Part shown: positions 41,647 to 51,003 of the stretch, piece by piece
Numbering within the stretch: the stretch's first letter is position 1
Layout of the letters: every line of letters begins with the position of its first letter
Source of the DNA: Bog-473 sp036268485
Lineage (GTDB): Bacteria > Actinomycetota > Acidimicrobiia > Acidimicrobiales > RAAP-2
Length of the DNA stretch: 64,000 nucleotides
Assembly: GCA_036268485.1 (NCBI GenBank)
Contig: DATAUC010000048.1
Location: forward strand, 1 to 64,000
Direction: 5' to 3'
Program-made: the position numbers and the translations under genes
Notes under the pieces: generated by a model
Databases searched by the model: none
What the model saw: the letters and a program-made list of their open reading frames with translations, nothing else
Told to the model about the DNA's origin: nothing

Positions 41647-43362
41647 ATGGCGGAGCCCGAGGCAACACGTAAAGCTGGTGGCATGGCGCCGCGCCCGACG
41701 CTGCCTGCACTCACGTTCCCCGATTTGCAGGCGCGCATCCTCGATATGGTCGACACCGCCATCATCGTCATCGACCTGGACGGCCACATCATCTTCGCCA
41801 ACCGCTTCGCCAGCACGCTCTACGGCTGGGGACACGACGACCTGGTCGGCACGGCGGCCGGCGATCTGATGGACAAGGCCATCGCCCGCGAGACCCAGAC
41901 TGAGATCGCCCAGGCCATTCTTCGCGGTGGTTCGTGGCAGGGCACCTTCGACGTGCGGCGCAAGGACGGGTGGGTCATCACGGTGCGGGCGGTCGACACC
42001 CCGCTGCTCGATGACGACGGGAACATCGTCGGCATCATCAGCGCCGGCATGGACGCGTCGCGCGAGCGGGCGGCCGAGCAGCAGTTGCTCGAGCGCACCC
42101 GGGCCGCTCAGGTGAGCCAATTCCTGGCCGACTGCGGCACGGCCATCGCGTCCTCCAGCGACTACGAGGAAGCCCTGGTCGAGTTGGGTCGCAGCTGCGT
42201 TCCCTTTCTGGCCGACCTCTGCATGGTCGACCTGGCTGAGGCGGACCACGTCCGCCGCGTCGTGGCCGCCCACCATCTGCCCGACCACCAGGAGTTGGTC
42301 GAAGGGTTGAGCGAGCAGTCACCCGATCCGGGGGGCGCCCACCCGGCCGTCTCGGCCCTGCGCAGTGGCCAGGTGGCCTTCTCGCCGGAGATGTCCGACG
42401 AGTTCCTGCGCTCCACCACCCGCAGCGACGAGCACTTCGCCATCGTCAAGGCGCTGAACTTCCAGTCCTACATCTGCGTGCCCCTCGTGGCCCGCGGCCG
42501 CATCCTGGGCGCGCTCACCCTGGTCTCGTGCAATGCGGCCCGGCGCTTCACCGAGGACGATCTGCATATTGCCCAGGAGGTGGCGTGGCGGGCCAGCCTC
42601 ATGCTGGACAACGCCCGCCTCTTCTCCGAGTCCTCCCACATCGCGCAGGTGCTCCAGGCCAGCCTCATGCCGCCGTCGCTGCCCGCTATTCCCGGCATTG
42701 AGCTGGCCGCCCGCTATGTGGCCTTCGGGGCGGGCATTGAGGTGGGCGGCGACTTCTACGACGTCTTCAGCGCCGGCTACGGCGCCTGGGTGTTCGTCTT
42801 GGGCGATGTCTGCGGCCGCGGCCCCGAGGCGGCGGTGGTCACCGGCCTCATCCGCCACACCCTGCGTAGCGCCGTGCACGAGGTGCGCCAGCCCGGACGC
42901 CTGCTGGGTGTGGTCAACGACGTGTTGCTGCGCGATGCCGACGACGACCAACTCTTCAGCACGCTGTTGTGTGGCGTCCTGCGCTCCCACGCCGGCAGCA
43001 TGCGGCTGTCCCTGGCCAACGCCGGACATCCGCCGCCCATCGTGATTCGGGCCGACGGCAACATCGAGACACCGACCGGCGACGACACCATCGTGGGTGT
43101 GTTCGAGAACCTGCGCTGGCGTTCCCGCCCCCTCGTGCTCCAAGAAGGGGATCTCCTGTTGGCCTACACCGACGGCATCACCGAGGCGCGACGGGAGGGC
43201 GAGTTCTTCGGCGAGGAACGGTTGGCGGCGGTGGCCCATGCCGCGCGCCATCTCCCGCTCGAGTCCATTGCCGACCGGGTCATCGATGCCGTGCGCCAGT
43301 TCGCCGGCAACGAGCCCAGCGACGATCTGGCCCTGGTGGCCCTGCGGGTCGTCCCCAGCTAG
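41647..43362 (+). CDS. PAS-GAF-SpoIIE (RsbU-like) serine phosphatase
   Basis: A 571-residue cytoplasmic signalling protein. PAS domain about residues 25-145 (AIIVIDLDGHIIFANRFAST, WQGTFDVRRKDG), GAF about 160-320 (ICVPLVARGRILGALTLVS), SpoIIE/PP2C_SIG about 345-570 (EVGGDFYDVF, VLGDVCGRGPEAA, AYTDGITEA, PSDDLALVAL) with its metal Asp residues. Such proteins dephosphorylate anti-anti-sigma factors; no partner gene is adjacent. GGAAGG lies seven bases before ATG 41647. Its stop overlaps murJ by four bases. Confidence 0.92.
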   Translation: MAEPEATRKAGGMAPRPTLPALTFPDLQARILDMVDTAIIVIDLDGHIIFANRFASTLYGWGHDDLVGTAAGDLMDKAIARETQTEIAQAILRGGSWQGTFDVRRKDGWVITVRAVDTPLLDDDGNIVGIISAGMDASRERAAEQQLLERTRAAQVSQFLADCGTAIASSSDYEEALVELGRSCVPFLADLCMVDLAEADHVRRVVAAHHLPDHQELVEGLSEQSPDPGGAHPAVSALRSGQVAFSPEMSDEFLRSTTRSDEHFAIVKALNFQSYICVPLVARGRILGALTLVSCNAARRFTEDDLHIAQEVAWRASLMLDNARLFSESSHIAQVLQASLMPPSLPAIPGIELAARYVAFGAGIEVGGDFYDVFSAGYGAWVFVLGDVCGRGPEAAVVTGLIRHTLRSAVHEVRQPGRLLGVVNDVLLRDADDDQLFSTLLCGVLRSHAGSMRLSLANAGHPPPIVIRADGNIETPTGDDTIVGVFENLRWRSRPLVLQEGDLLLAYTDGITEARREGEFFGEERLAAVAHAARHLPLESIADRVIDAVRQFAGNEPSDDLALVALRVVPS

Positions 43363-45041
43363 GGATAGACCCGCCGCCGCACCGGACGGAGCTCTTCTCG
43401 TCGTTGCCGCCGCAGTCGTTCGCGCCGCCGCGCCGCCGCCGCCCTACTCCCCAACAACACCGCCACTGCGCCGTAGGCCACCACACCGGCCACCACCGAC
43501 GCCACCACCCGAAGCAGGAGACCCACCCCGGCCGAAGCTCCCGAGAGATTCGACACCACCAGCACGACGACACCCATGACCACCGACGCCACGGTCACCC
43601 GGCGCAGGGGGGCCCAGGTGGCCGGTGTGCCCAGCCGGCCGAACCAGCGCCGCAGGATGGCCAGCCCCACCAGTGCGCTCACCGTGTAGGCCACCGAGAG
43701 CGAGAGGGCCAGGCCGCGCACGCCGAAGGAGTGCACCAGGGCCACCGCCAAGGCCACGTTGATGCCGTTCTCGCCCAGGTAGAGGTAGAAGGCCACCTTG
43801 GTCCGCTGCATCGACTGCAGCACGCGCACGATGTAGAGGTAGGCGCAGAAGCCGGGCAGCCCCAGGGCGAACATGGCCAGGGCGGCGCCGGTATCCGACG
43901 TGGAACCGGGAGTGCTGTGCCCGTGACCCAACAACAGGGCGACCGCCGGCTTGGCCAACAACAGCATGCCCACCGCGGCCGGGATGATGAGGGCCAGCAG
44001 GGCCCGCAGCCCGGTGGAGAGCCGGGTCACGAAGGCGGCCTGGCGTCCGGTGGCCCATTTCTCCGAGAGATCGGGGGTGACCACCGACATGATGGTGACG
44101 GCGACAATGCCGTAGGGCATCTGCAAGAAGGCGTAGGCGTAGGAGTAGGAGGACACCGGATCGGGTCCCGAGGCCGTGCCGGCCAGCAGGGTGACCACGA
44201 AGAGGGCGATCTGGTTGGCCACCACGAAGCCGAAGGTCCACCCGCTCAGGCGGACCACGGTGCGCAGCGCCCGGTCCCGCAGGTTCCAGTGCCAACGCAG
44301 CAGGCCCAGATTGGAGGCCCTCAAGGCGGGAATGAGGGCGGCACCCTGGAGGACTACGCCCAGTGACGTGCCCAATCCGAGCAGGAAGGCCATGGTGTGG
44401 TGGCTCTCGACGGTGGCCAGGCTGGCGCCCCGCCCGGCCCAAAGTCCGAACCAGACCAGCACCAGGATGCAGACCACGTTGTTGACGATGGGGGCCCAGG
44501 CCACGGCCACGAAGCGCCGCCGCGTGTTGAGGAGGGCCGAAGCCAGCGCGAAGAAGCCGTAGGCCGCGATCTGAATGACGAACCAGCGCAGCAGGGTGGT
44601 GGCCACGTCGCGCTCGGCCACGATCTGGTGCAGGGCGTGGGAGTGCGCCGAGGTGTCGAGCGCGGTGAGCGCCGTGATGAAGCGGGGCGCCAGCACGAGC
44701 GCGGCCAGCGTCGTGGCCAGGAGGACCACCGCGGCCGCCGTCAACACGGCCGAGATCGACTCGAAGGCGTCGCGCTCGTCGCGATTGGCCAGATGGTCGA
44801 CAAAGACCGGGATGAACGTGGCCGAAAGCACGCCGCCCAGGACGATGTCGTAGAGCATGTTGGGCGTGACATTGGCCAGGTTGAAGGCGTCGGCCAGATG
44901 GGACTGGCCCAGCGCCCAGGCCAGGGCCACGATGCGCAGCAAGCCGGTCAGGCGGGACACGCTCGTCCCCACCGCCACGAAGGAGGCGGCCGTGCTCAGT
45001 GAGACGCCCTGGGCCGCCCGCCCCGTTGCCGGCGTCGTCAC
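43359..45041 (-). CDS. murJ: Lipid II flippase MurJ
   Basis: A 560-residue MVF-family protein with about 14 membrane helices. It begins SLSTAASFVAVGTSVSRLTGLLR and has DAFNLANVTPNMLYDIVLGGVLSATFIPVF, the classic MurJ start, with LQMPYGIVAVTIMSVVTPDLSEK later. It flips lipid II for wall synthesis. GTG 45041 overlaps the DUF6049 stop (GTGA); a GTG at 45089 is also possible. The C-terminal Arg-rich tail is cytoplasmic. The gene order DUF6049-murJ is conserved in actinobacteria. Confidence 0.93.
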   Translation of the reverse strand: MTTPATGRAAQGVSLSTAASFVAVGTSVSRLTGLLRIVALAWALGQSHLADAFNLANVTPNMLYDIVLGGVLSATFIPVFVDHLANRDERDAFESISAVLTAAAVVLLATTLAALVLAPRFITALTALDTSAHSHALHQIVAERDVATTLLRWFVIQIAAYGFFALASALLNTRRRFVAVAWAPIVNNVVCILVLVWFGLWAGRGASLATVESHHTMAFLLGLGTSLGVVLQGAALIPALRASNLGLLRWHWNLRDRALRTVVRLSGWTFGFVVANQIALFVVTLLAGTASGPDPVSSYSYAYAFLQMPYGIVAVTIMSVVTPDLSEKWATGRQAAFVTRLSTGLRALLALIIPAAVGMLLLAKPAVALLLGHGHSTPGSTSDTGAALAMFALGLPGFCAYLYIVRVLQSMQRTKVAFYLYLGENGINVALAVALVHSFGVRGLALSLSVAYTVSALVGLAILRRWFGRLGTPATWAPLRRVTVASVVMGVVVLVVSNLSGASAGVGLLLRVVASVVAGVVAYGAVAVLLGSRAAAARRRERLRRQRREELRPVRRRVYP

Positions 45042-47107
45042 GTCTGGCGCGGCCGCCGCCGGCGACTGCGCACCCAGGTCCGGCCCCACCAGAACAGCAG
45101 CACCAGACCGGCCAACACGGTCAGGGCGATACCGACCAGCGAGATGGAGGTCGAGTGCACGGCCACGGTGGTCTTGGCGATGACCAGGTCACCGTCGGGT
45201 GTGCGCAGGGTGACGGTGACGGGCAGCCGGTCGCCCGAGGTGCGCGAGCGCGCCTGAATGCGCACGGGCGTGGTCGGACGTTTGAGATGGAGCGTACGGG
45301 TGGACCCGTTGGGGAAGGTGAACTTGTCGCTGCTCAAGGTGAGGACGACGGTGACCGGATAGGGCGCCGACGAGAGCACGGTGATGGGGATGGGCGCCTT
45401 GCGCGACGTGAAGGTCACGGTGCGTTCGGTGGCCAGGGTGATGGTGCCGATCAATGCGTCGAAGCGCGTGGCGAAGGTACCCAGCGCGCCGGCCCGTTGC
45501 GTAGGCGAGAAGCGTTGGTTCTCGGTCGTCAGCAACAGATCCGAGAGTGTGGTGAGCCCGCTCGGGTGTCCTTCCACGGCAGACGCGAATGAGCCGAGTC
45601 GATCGCGGTCCTGGGCAATCCGGGCCACTGTGGCGGCGGGAATGCCCTTGACGGCCGGCCCAGATTGCAGATGGCGGGTGGACGGCTCACTGTTGACGCC
45701 ACCGGGCACCTGGGCGAAGAACTGGTCGAGCGTGACGGCTTGGACGACCGGGTTGCTGCTCAATCCGTTCAACAAGGTGGAAATGAAGGGAGCCGAGGGG
45801 CGCCAGGACGGCGGCGGTTCGATCACCACACCACGGGGCTCCATCTCGAAGGGGTTCTCGAAGTGGATGAAGGCCAGGGCGGCCAGCAGTTGGTTGGCGC
45901 TGAGTACGGGGTCCGATGTGTTGGCCGTGAAGCGCGCATCGAGCTCGCTGTTGGCGGCCACGGCGTCGACATGGGTGGCGTGGCCCAGGGGGAGGGAGAA
46001 AGTCTGGGCGAAGGTCAGCGAGGTCGTGCCCGCTGGTGCCAGGTCGGCGTCGCTCACCACCAGGTGGTTGGCCCGCACGGTCTTGAGGCCCTGGGCCAGA
46101 TTGTCCGAGCTGCTGCTGGTGAGGGGAGTTCCGGTGTCCACCCAGGTGCCTGACGTCGGGTGCAGGCCGGCGGAGCGGAGGAGGGTTTCGCCCCGTTCCA
46201 TCTGCGTGGAGATCTCGCCGCCCAGGCCGTCTCCGGTCAGGCCAGCCAGGCTGATCGGGACGTAGGGCTGGGCCAGCAGTTGATCCAACCCGGGCGCGCT
46301 GACCAGATTGTTCAGCTGGTTGCGGGCGCGCCGGCCCGCCTTGCCACCCGCCGCCACCAACGAGGTGGCCAACCGCGGGTCGACGGCCAGGGTCAGTGGC
46401 ACGTCGTGATGGTCCGCTAACAGTTCGATGATGCTCTCGCTGGTCAGGCGCGACGCTGCCGTGGGTCCCGAGCCGGACATGGCTAGCGGCTCAATCCACC
46501 CGACTCGAAGGGAGCCGTCGCCCCCCTCGGCGCCGGGCTGCACGTATGTGATGAAGGTCGAGAAACGTGAGATGGCAGTGCTGGTGCCGCGTCGGAAGAG
46601 CGACACCGACACGGGGTAGACATCGCCGCACGTTTCGGCGCCAAAGGTGCAGTCGAGGTACACGGTGGGGCTACCAAGCGTGCAGGCGTCTGTGTCGGAG
46701 GGCCCCGGAGTAGGGGCGGTAGTGCCGGGGTTGGGCAGCACGGTGATGCAGGTTTTGGCCGTGACGCCGGCGGCCGTGCTTTGGAGTGGGAGATCGATAC
46801 CTCGCTCCAGCGGGGTCTTGTCCGGCGTGGACGAGGTGGCCTGTTCGAGTTGGGACGGATCCTCGACGCGGCTGTAGATGGTGAGGCTGGCATGGAGATC
46901 GCTGACCGGACCGGCGCTCGACCCGATGCCGACGCCGAGAGAGAACCATGGCTGGGTCGGGGTGACCCAGGGCGATTGCGAGACCAAGGTGAGGGCCGGC
47001 ACGGTCGCGCTCGGCGCAGCGGCCGCCACGGCACCCGGCGGGACGGCCATCAACAGGGATGGCGCCGCCAACGTGCAGAGGGCGAGGATGGCCCAGCGCT
47101 TCGACAC
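45038..47107 (-). CDS. DUF6049 family secreted/membrane protein
   Basis: A 689-residue protein. It has an N-terminal signal (LALCTLAAPSLLMAVPPGAVA), a large extracellular region, a beta-sandwich-like part near residues 570-650 and a C-terminal membrane helix (LVGIALTVLAGLVLLFWWG) followed by RSRRRRPRQT. Size, topology and position between murJ and the CCA-adding gene match DUF6049 (mycobacterial Rv3909 type). A role with MurJ in envelope assembly is suggested by context only. GTG 47107 lies 13 bp from the divergent CCA-adding gene. Confidence 0.8.
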   Translation of the reverse strand: MSKRWAILALCTLAAPSLLMAVPPGAVAAAAPSATVPALTLVSQSPWVTPTQPWFSLGVGIGSSAGPVSDLHASLTIYSRVEDPSQLEQATSSTPDKTPLERGIDLPLQSTAAGVTAKTCITVLPNPGTTAPTPGPSDTDACTLGSPTVYLDCTFGAETCGDVYPVSVSLFRRGTSTAISRFSTFITYVQPGAEGGDGSLRVGWIEPLAMSGSGPTAASRLTSESIIELLADHHDVPLTLAVDPRLATSLVAAGGKAGRRARNQLNNLVSAPGLDQLLAQPYVPISLAGLTGDGLGGEISTQMERGETLLRSAGLHPTSGTWVDTGTPLTSSSSDNLAQGLKTVRANHLVVSDADLAPAGTTSLTFAQTFSLPLGHATHVDAVAANSELDARFTANTSDPVLSANQLLAALAFIHFENPFEMEPRGVVIEPPPSWRPSAPFISTLLNGLSSNPVVQAVTLDQFFAQVPGGVNSEPSTRHLQSGPAVKGIPAATVARIAQDRDRLGSFASAVEGHPSGLTTLSDLLLTTENQRFSPTQRAGALGTFATRFDALIGTITLATERTVTFTSRKAPIPITVLSSAPYPVTVVLTLSSDKFTFPNGSTRTLHLKRPTTPVRIQARSRTSGDRLPVTVTLRTPDGDLVIAKTTVAVHSTSISLVGIALTVLAGLVLLFWWGRTWVRSRRRRPRQT

Positions 47108-47120
47108 AGGGCAAGGGTAG

Positions 47121-48530
47121 ATGCCGCACTACCGTGGTCGGGTGCAGTTGCCTACGGTGCCCGAACGGTTCCGGCCCCTCCTCAATGCGACGTCGGAGCT
47201 GGCCGAGCGCTTTACGAAGGCTGATCGGACCCTGTATCTGGTGGGCGGATCCGTCCGTGACGCCCTCTTTCCCGCCGGCGCCCTCCCCAATGCCGACCTC
47301 GATCTGACCACGAATGCCCCTCCCAACGAGATCGAGGCACTCGTCCGCGGCTGGGCCGACGACGTGTGGACCCAAGGTGCCCGCTTCGGCACCATCGGCT
47401 GCCGGCGCGGCGGCCAGGACTACGAGATCACCACCCATCGGGCCGAGGTCTACGTGCCTGATTCCCGCAAGCCCGAGGTCACCTTCGGCAACGACATTGA
47501 GATGGACCTCTCCCGACGTGACTTCACCATCAACGCGCTGGCCCTGCGCCTGCCCGACATGGAGCTGGTCGATCCCTTCGACGGATTGGGCGACCTGGCC
47601 TCGGGCCGGCTGCGCACGCCGCTGGACCCGGAGATCTCCTTCGGCGACGATCCGTTGCGCATGTTGCGGGCCGCCCGCTTCGCCGCCCGCTTCTCCCTCA
47701 AGCCCGATCCGGCGCTCGAAGCCGCGATCGAATCGATGCACGAGCGGTTATCCATCGTCTCGCGCGAACGCATCCGCGATGAGCTGGACAAGATCGTCAT
47801 GATCGACGTGCCGTCCGAAGCGTTGTGGTTCGTGGTGCGCACCGGGCTGGCGGCTGACTTCCTGCCCGAGCTGCCGGGGTTGGCGCTCGAACAGGATCCC
47901 ATCCACCGCCACAAGGACGTGCTGGCCCACACGCTGGCCGTAGTGGACAAGACGTCGAAGGACCGCACCCTCCGGCTGGCTGCCCTCTTCCACGATGTGG
48001 GCAAGCCCCGCACGCGGGCCATCACCGACGGCGGCGTGAGCTTCCACCACCACGAGGTGGTGGGGGCGCGCATGACCCGCGTCCGCATGGAGGCGCTGCG
48101 CTACTCGTCCGAAGACGTGGACACCGTGACCCGGTTGGTCGAGTTGCACCTGCGTTTCCACACCTATCGCCTGGGGTGGACCGACAAGGCCGTTCGCCGT
48201 TACGTGCGCGATGCCGGCCAACACCTGGACCGCCTGAATGAGCTGACCCGGTGCGACTGCACCACCCGCAACGCCAGCAAGGCCCGGGCCCTGGCCCGCC
48301 GCATGGACGAGCTGGAAGAGCGCATCACCATCCTGCGCGAGCAGGAGGAACTGGACAGCCTGCGGCCCGACCTCAGCGGCGACCAGGTCATGACCCTGCT
48401 CGGAGTGGGACCCGGTCCCGTGGTGGGCCAGGCCCTCAGGTTCCTCATGGAACTGCGCCTGGACGAAGGACCGCTCGGCGAAGAAGAAGCCGGACGCCAG
48501 CTCATGGAATGGTGGAAGGCACAGAGCTGA
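47121..48530 (+). CDS. CCA tRNA nucleotidyltransferase
   Basis: A 469-residue class II nucleotidyltransferase. The head has YLVGGSVRDALFP and ADLDLTTNAPP with the catalytic Asp pair, and RRDFTINALALR with RMLRAARFAARF. An HD domain follows (ALFHDVGKPRTRA and HHHEVVGARM). It adds or repairs the CCA end, which the tRNA-Leu in this window needs. ATG 47121 is used; GTG 47142 is an equal candidate because TACCGT lies six bases before it, as in other leaderless genes here. Confidence 0.92.
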   Translation: MPHYRGRVQLPTVPERFRPLLNATSELAERFTKADRTLYLVGGSVRDALFPAGALPNADLDLTTNAPPNEIEALVRGWADDVWTQGARFGTIGCRRGGQDYEITTHRAEVYVPDSRKPEVTFGNDIEMDLSRRDFTINALALRLPDMELVDPFDGLGDLASGRLRTPLDPEISFGDDPLRMLRAARFAARFSLKPDPALEAAIESMHERLSIVSRERIRDELDKIVMIDVPSEALWFVVRTGLAADFLPELPGLALEQDPIHRHKDVLAHTLAVVDKTSKDRTLRLAALFHDVGKPRTRAITDGGVSFHHHEVVGARMTRVRMEALRYSSEDVDTVTRLVELHLRFHTYRLGWTDKAVRRYVRDAGQHLDRLNELTRCDCTTRNASKARALARRMDELEERITILREQEELDSLRPDLSGDQVMTLLGVGPGPVVGQALRFLMELRLDEGPLGEEEAGRQLMEWWKAQS

Positions 48531-48571
48531 TCCAACGGGTTCTGCCGCAGCCTGAGGGCTACCCTGAGGCC

Positions 48572-49057
48572 ATGCCACGAATCGAAGCTGCAGAGAGCGG
48601 GATGGGCGAGCACATCGACTGGGCGCTGCTGCGGCCCAAAATGGCGGTCGGCATGGGCCAGCTCTCGGGCGCCGTCTACGAGAACACGCAGCTACCGGTG
48701 CGTGAGCGCGAGGCCGCCCGCTACACCATTGCCATGATCAACGACTGTCTGGTCTGTCGCGACACCCGGGCCAAGGATGCCGAGACGGTAGGTGCCGACG
48801 AGACCTTCTACGCCCAGGCCACCGACTGGCGCTCGGCCACCGAACTCAGCGAGCGGGAGCGGGCGGCAGCCGAGTTCGCCGAGCGCTTTGCCCTGGACCA
48901 CCTGGCCATGGACGACGCCTTCTGGGCCCGGATGCACGGCCTGTTCTCTGACGCCGAGTTGGCCGACCTCACCATCTGCTGCGGCATGTTCCTCGGTATG
49001 GGTCGGGCACTGGCCGTCGTCGGCGTGCGGGCTCCCGACGAGCGCATCCTGGTGTGA
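48572..49057 (+). CDS. Carboxymuconolactone decarboxylase (AhpD-like) family protein
   Basis: A 161-residue all-helical protein. The CMD/AhpD core is YTIAMINDCLVCRDTRAKDAETVG, with the Cys-x2-Cys pair expected of the redox-active branch. It may reduce peroxides or act as an alkylhydroperoxidase partner; the decarboxylase name is only the family label. ATG 48572 follows TACCCT by six bases with no good ribosome site. It ends at a perfect hairpin shared with the convergent ino1. Confidence 0.87.
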   Translation: MPRIEAAESGMGEHIDWALLRPKMAVGMGQLSGAVYENTQLPVREREAARYTIAMINDCLVCRDTRAKDAETVGADETFYAQATDWRSATELSERERAAAEFAERFALDHLAMDDAFWARMHGLFSDAELADLTICCGMFLGMGRALAVVGVRAPDERILV

Positions 49058-49085
49058 CCGTTCATCGCCCCTGAGTCCGGGCGCG

Positions 49086-49113
49086 ACAAAGGGCGCCCGG
49101 AGGCGCCCCTTGT
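49086..49113. terminator. Bidirectional terminator between CMD-family gene and ino1
   Basis: ACAAAGGGCGCC, loop CGGA, GGCGCCCCTTGT: a 12-bp stem with one mismatch between convergent stops. It ends in A/T on both sides, as expected for a two-way terminator. Confidence 0.75.
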
Positions 49114-49138
49114 GCACAGACTCGAAGGAGTCAGCTGA

Positions 49139-50239
49139 TCAGTCGGCCGGCCACTGTTCGCCACGGTCGCCGGCAGCAAATGCCTCAACCAGCTGCTGGC
49201 AGACGTCGTCGTGGTACTGCACCGGAGGCGACTTCATGAAGTACGAAGATGGGCCGAGCAGCGGGCCACCGATGCCACGGTCGAGAGCCAACTTGGCGCA
49301 ACGGACGGCGTCGATGATGACACCGGCCGAGTTGGGGGAGTCCCACACTTCGAGCTTGAGCTCGAGGTTCAGCGGCACGTCGCCGAAGTTGCGACCCTCC
49401 ATGCGGATGTAGGCCCACTTGCGGTCCTTCAACCACGGGACATGGTCCGAAGGGCCGATGTGCACGTCGTCGACGCCCAGGGTGCTGTCCTCAATCTGGC
49501 TGGTCACGGCCTGGGTCTTGGAGATCTTCTTGGATTCGAGACGGTCACGCTCGAGCATGTTCTTGAAGTCCATGTTGCCGCCGACGTTCAGCTGGTAGGT
49601 GTGGTCCAGGGCCAGGCCACGGTCCTCGAAGAGGCGGGTCAGGATGCGGTGGACGATGGTCGAGCCAACCTGGCTCTTGATGTCGTCACCCACGATGGGC
49701 ACGCCGGCGTCACGGAACTTGCGGGCCCATACCGGGTCCGAGGCGATGAAGACCGGGATGGCGTTGACAAAGCCCACGCCGGCGTCGATGCAAGCCTGGG
49801 CGTAGTAGCGCTGAGCCTGTTCGGAACCGACGGGCAGGTAGGACACCAGCACGTCCGCCTTGGCGTCGCGTAGGGCCTGGGCCACGTCGACCGGCTCGGC
49901 CGGCGACTCCTCGACTACCTCGCGGTAGTACTTGCCCAGGCCGTCGAAGGTCGGGCCACGCTGCACGGTGACGCCGACTTCGCCGACGTCGGCAAAGCGG
50001 ATGGTGTTGTTCAGGCCGGCGTGCATGGCCTTGCCCAGATCGATGCCCACCTTGTCCTGGTCAACGTCGAAGGCGGCCACGGGGACAAGGTCGCGCACGT
50101 GGTAGCCACCGAGTTCGACGTTCATCAGACCGGGAACGATGTCGTCGGGCTGCGCGTCCTTGTAATAGGTGATGCCTTGAATCAGGGAGCTGGCGCAGTT
50201 GCCGACACCGGCAATGGCGAGGCGGATGGGGCTACTCAT
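49139..50239 (-). CDS. ino1: myo-Inositol-1-phosphate synthase
   Basis: A 366-residue enzyme that makes inositol-3-phosphate from glucose-6-phosphate with NAD. It has IAGVGNCASSLIQGI (NAD site), SYLPVGSEQAQRYYAQA, VPIVGDDIKSQVGSTI and LNVGGNMDFKNMLERDRLESKKISKTQ. The short form is the actinobacterial type, needed for phosphatidylinositol and mycothiol. AAGGAG lies seven bases before ATG. Its start overlaps the padR stop by four bases, so the PadR repressor and ino1 are cotranscribed. Confidence 0.95.
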   Translation of the reverse strand: MSSPIRLAIAGVGNCASSLIQGITYYKDAQPDDIVPGLMNVELGGYHVRDLVPVAAFDVDQDKVGIDLGKAMHAGLNNTIRFADVGEVGVTVQRGPTFDGLGKYYREVVEESPAEPVDVAQALRDAKADVLVSYLPVGSEQAQRYYAQACIDAGVGFVNAIPVFIASDPVWARKFRDAGVPIVGDDIKSQVGSTIVHRILTRLFEDRGLALDHTYQLNVGGNMDFKNMLERDRLESKKISKTQAVTSQIEDSTLGVDDVHIGPSDHVPWLKDRKWAYIRMEGRNFGDVPLNLELKLEVWDSPNSAGVIIDAVRCAKLALDRGIGGPLLGPSSYFMKSPPVQYHDDVCQQLVEAFAAGDRGEQWPAD

Positions 50240-50880
50240 CGGATATCTCCTTCATAGGTGAGTTCGGCCGAGACCGATTGGGGTGTGGCGCGTTCGGCGG
50301 CGATCAGGTGATCGAGCCAGGTGATGTCTTGGGCGACGCCGTCTGCCGTGTGCTGCACGACGGAACGGGCGTACACGTCGAGGTCGACGTTGGTGTCGGC
50401 CGTCTCAGCCAAGCGCTGGACGAGAAGGGCACGACGGTGTTCGAGAAGGGAAAGCCGGGCCTGGGGCGCCAGGTGGCGGGCGAAGGCCAGGCGGAGGCTG
50501 AAGCTCCGGGCGTCTTCGACATTGCCGCCCTCGCTCAGCAGCTCGGCAAAGAGCTTCCGGCCCAATTCGGTGATCCGGTAGACCTTCTTGCCCCGGCGCG
50601 AGCGAGCGGGCGAGTGGCGCCGAGCCCGCAGTACGGCCAGCTCGCCGCTCAAAGAACCGGTCGGGGGCGGGGCGGGCAGGGACGAAGGCGTGCCATCACG
50701 GGGAGCGGACTCCTCGGTGGCGACGACGGCTCGGGACTTCTCCAGCCGGGTGAGGGCGGGGTAGATGGACCCGAACGAGACGTTGGCCAGAATGCCCAGG
50801 TTGTCGCGCAATTGACGCCTGATCTCGTAGCCGTGCAGGTCCCGCTCTTCGAGCAGCCCGAGGATTGCCATGTCCAACAT
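50236..50880 (-). CDS. PadR-family transcriptional regulator
   Basis: A 214-residue regulator. The winged helix is MAILGLLEERDLHGYEIRRQL, SFGSIYPALTRLEK and YRITELGRKLFAELL; the C-terminal helical domain mediates dimerisation. An insert of about 45 residues rich in Pro/Ser/Arg (near residues 60-100) lies in the wing and is longer than usual. It is coupled to ino1 as in mycobacteria. No ribosome site precedes the ATG; TATACT lies eight bases upstream, which suggests a leaderless mRNA. A palindrome overlaps that -10 element. Confidence 0.9.
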   Translation of the reverse strand: MLDMAILGLLEERDLHGYEIRRQLRDNLGILANVSFGSIYPALTRLEKSRAVVATEESAPRDGTPSSLPAPPPTGSLSGELAVLRARRHSPARSRRGKKVYRITELGRKLFAELLSEGGNVEDARSFSLRLAFARHLAPQARLSLLEHRRALLVQRLAETADTNVDLDVYARSVVQHTADGVAQDITWLDHLIAAERATPQSVSAELTYEGDIR

Positions 50881-50890
50881 TGCGGTTCAG

Positions 50891-50907
50891 TATATCGAAC
50901 CGATATA
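50891..50907. promoter_or_regulatory. PadR autoregulatory operator
   Basis: TATATCG AAC CGATATA, perfect 7-bp arms, begins 11 bp upstream of padR and overlaps its probable -10 (TATACT, minus strand, 50889-50894). Binding would block the padR-ino1 promoter. Assignment to PadR is by position. Confidence 0.6.
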
Positions 50908-51003
50908 GCGATGTACAGGAGATTGTCACCCGGCGATCACCTCCTGGTTCCTCAGGCAGGAAAAGGGGTGTGATTTTCAGGCGTGAGGGGTAGCCTGAGG
51001 GCC

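Noticed and set aside
42969..44366. 465-codon plus-strand open frame over the SpoIIE phosphatase and murJ
   Set aside because: His/Pro/Arg-rich shadow of two genes with full motifs.
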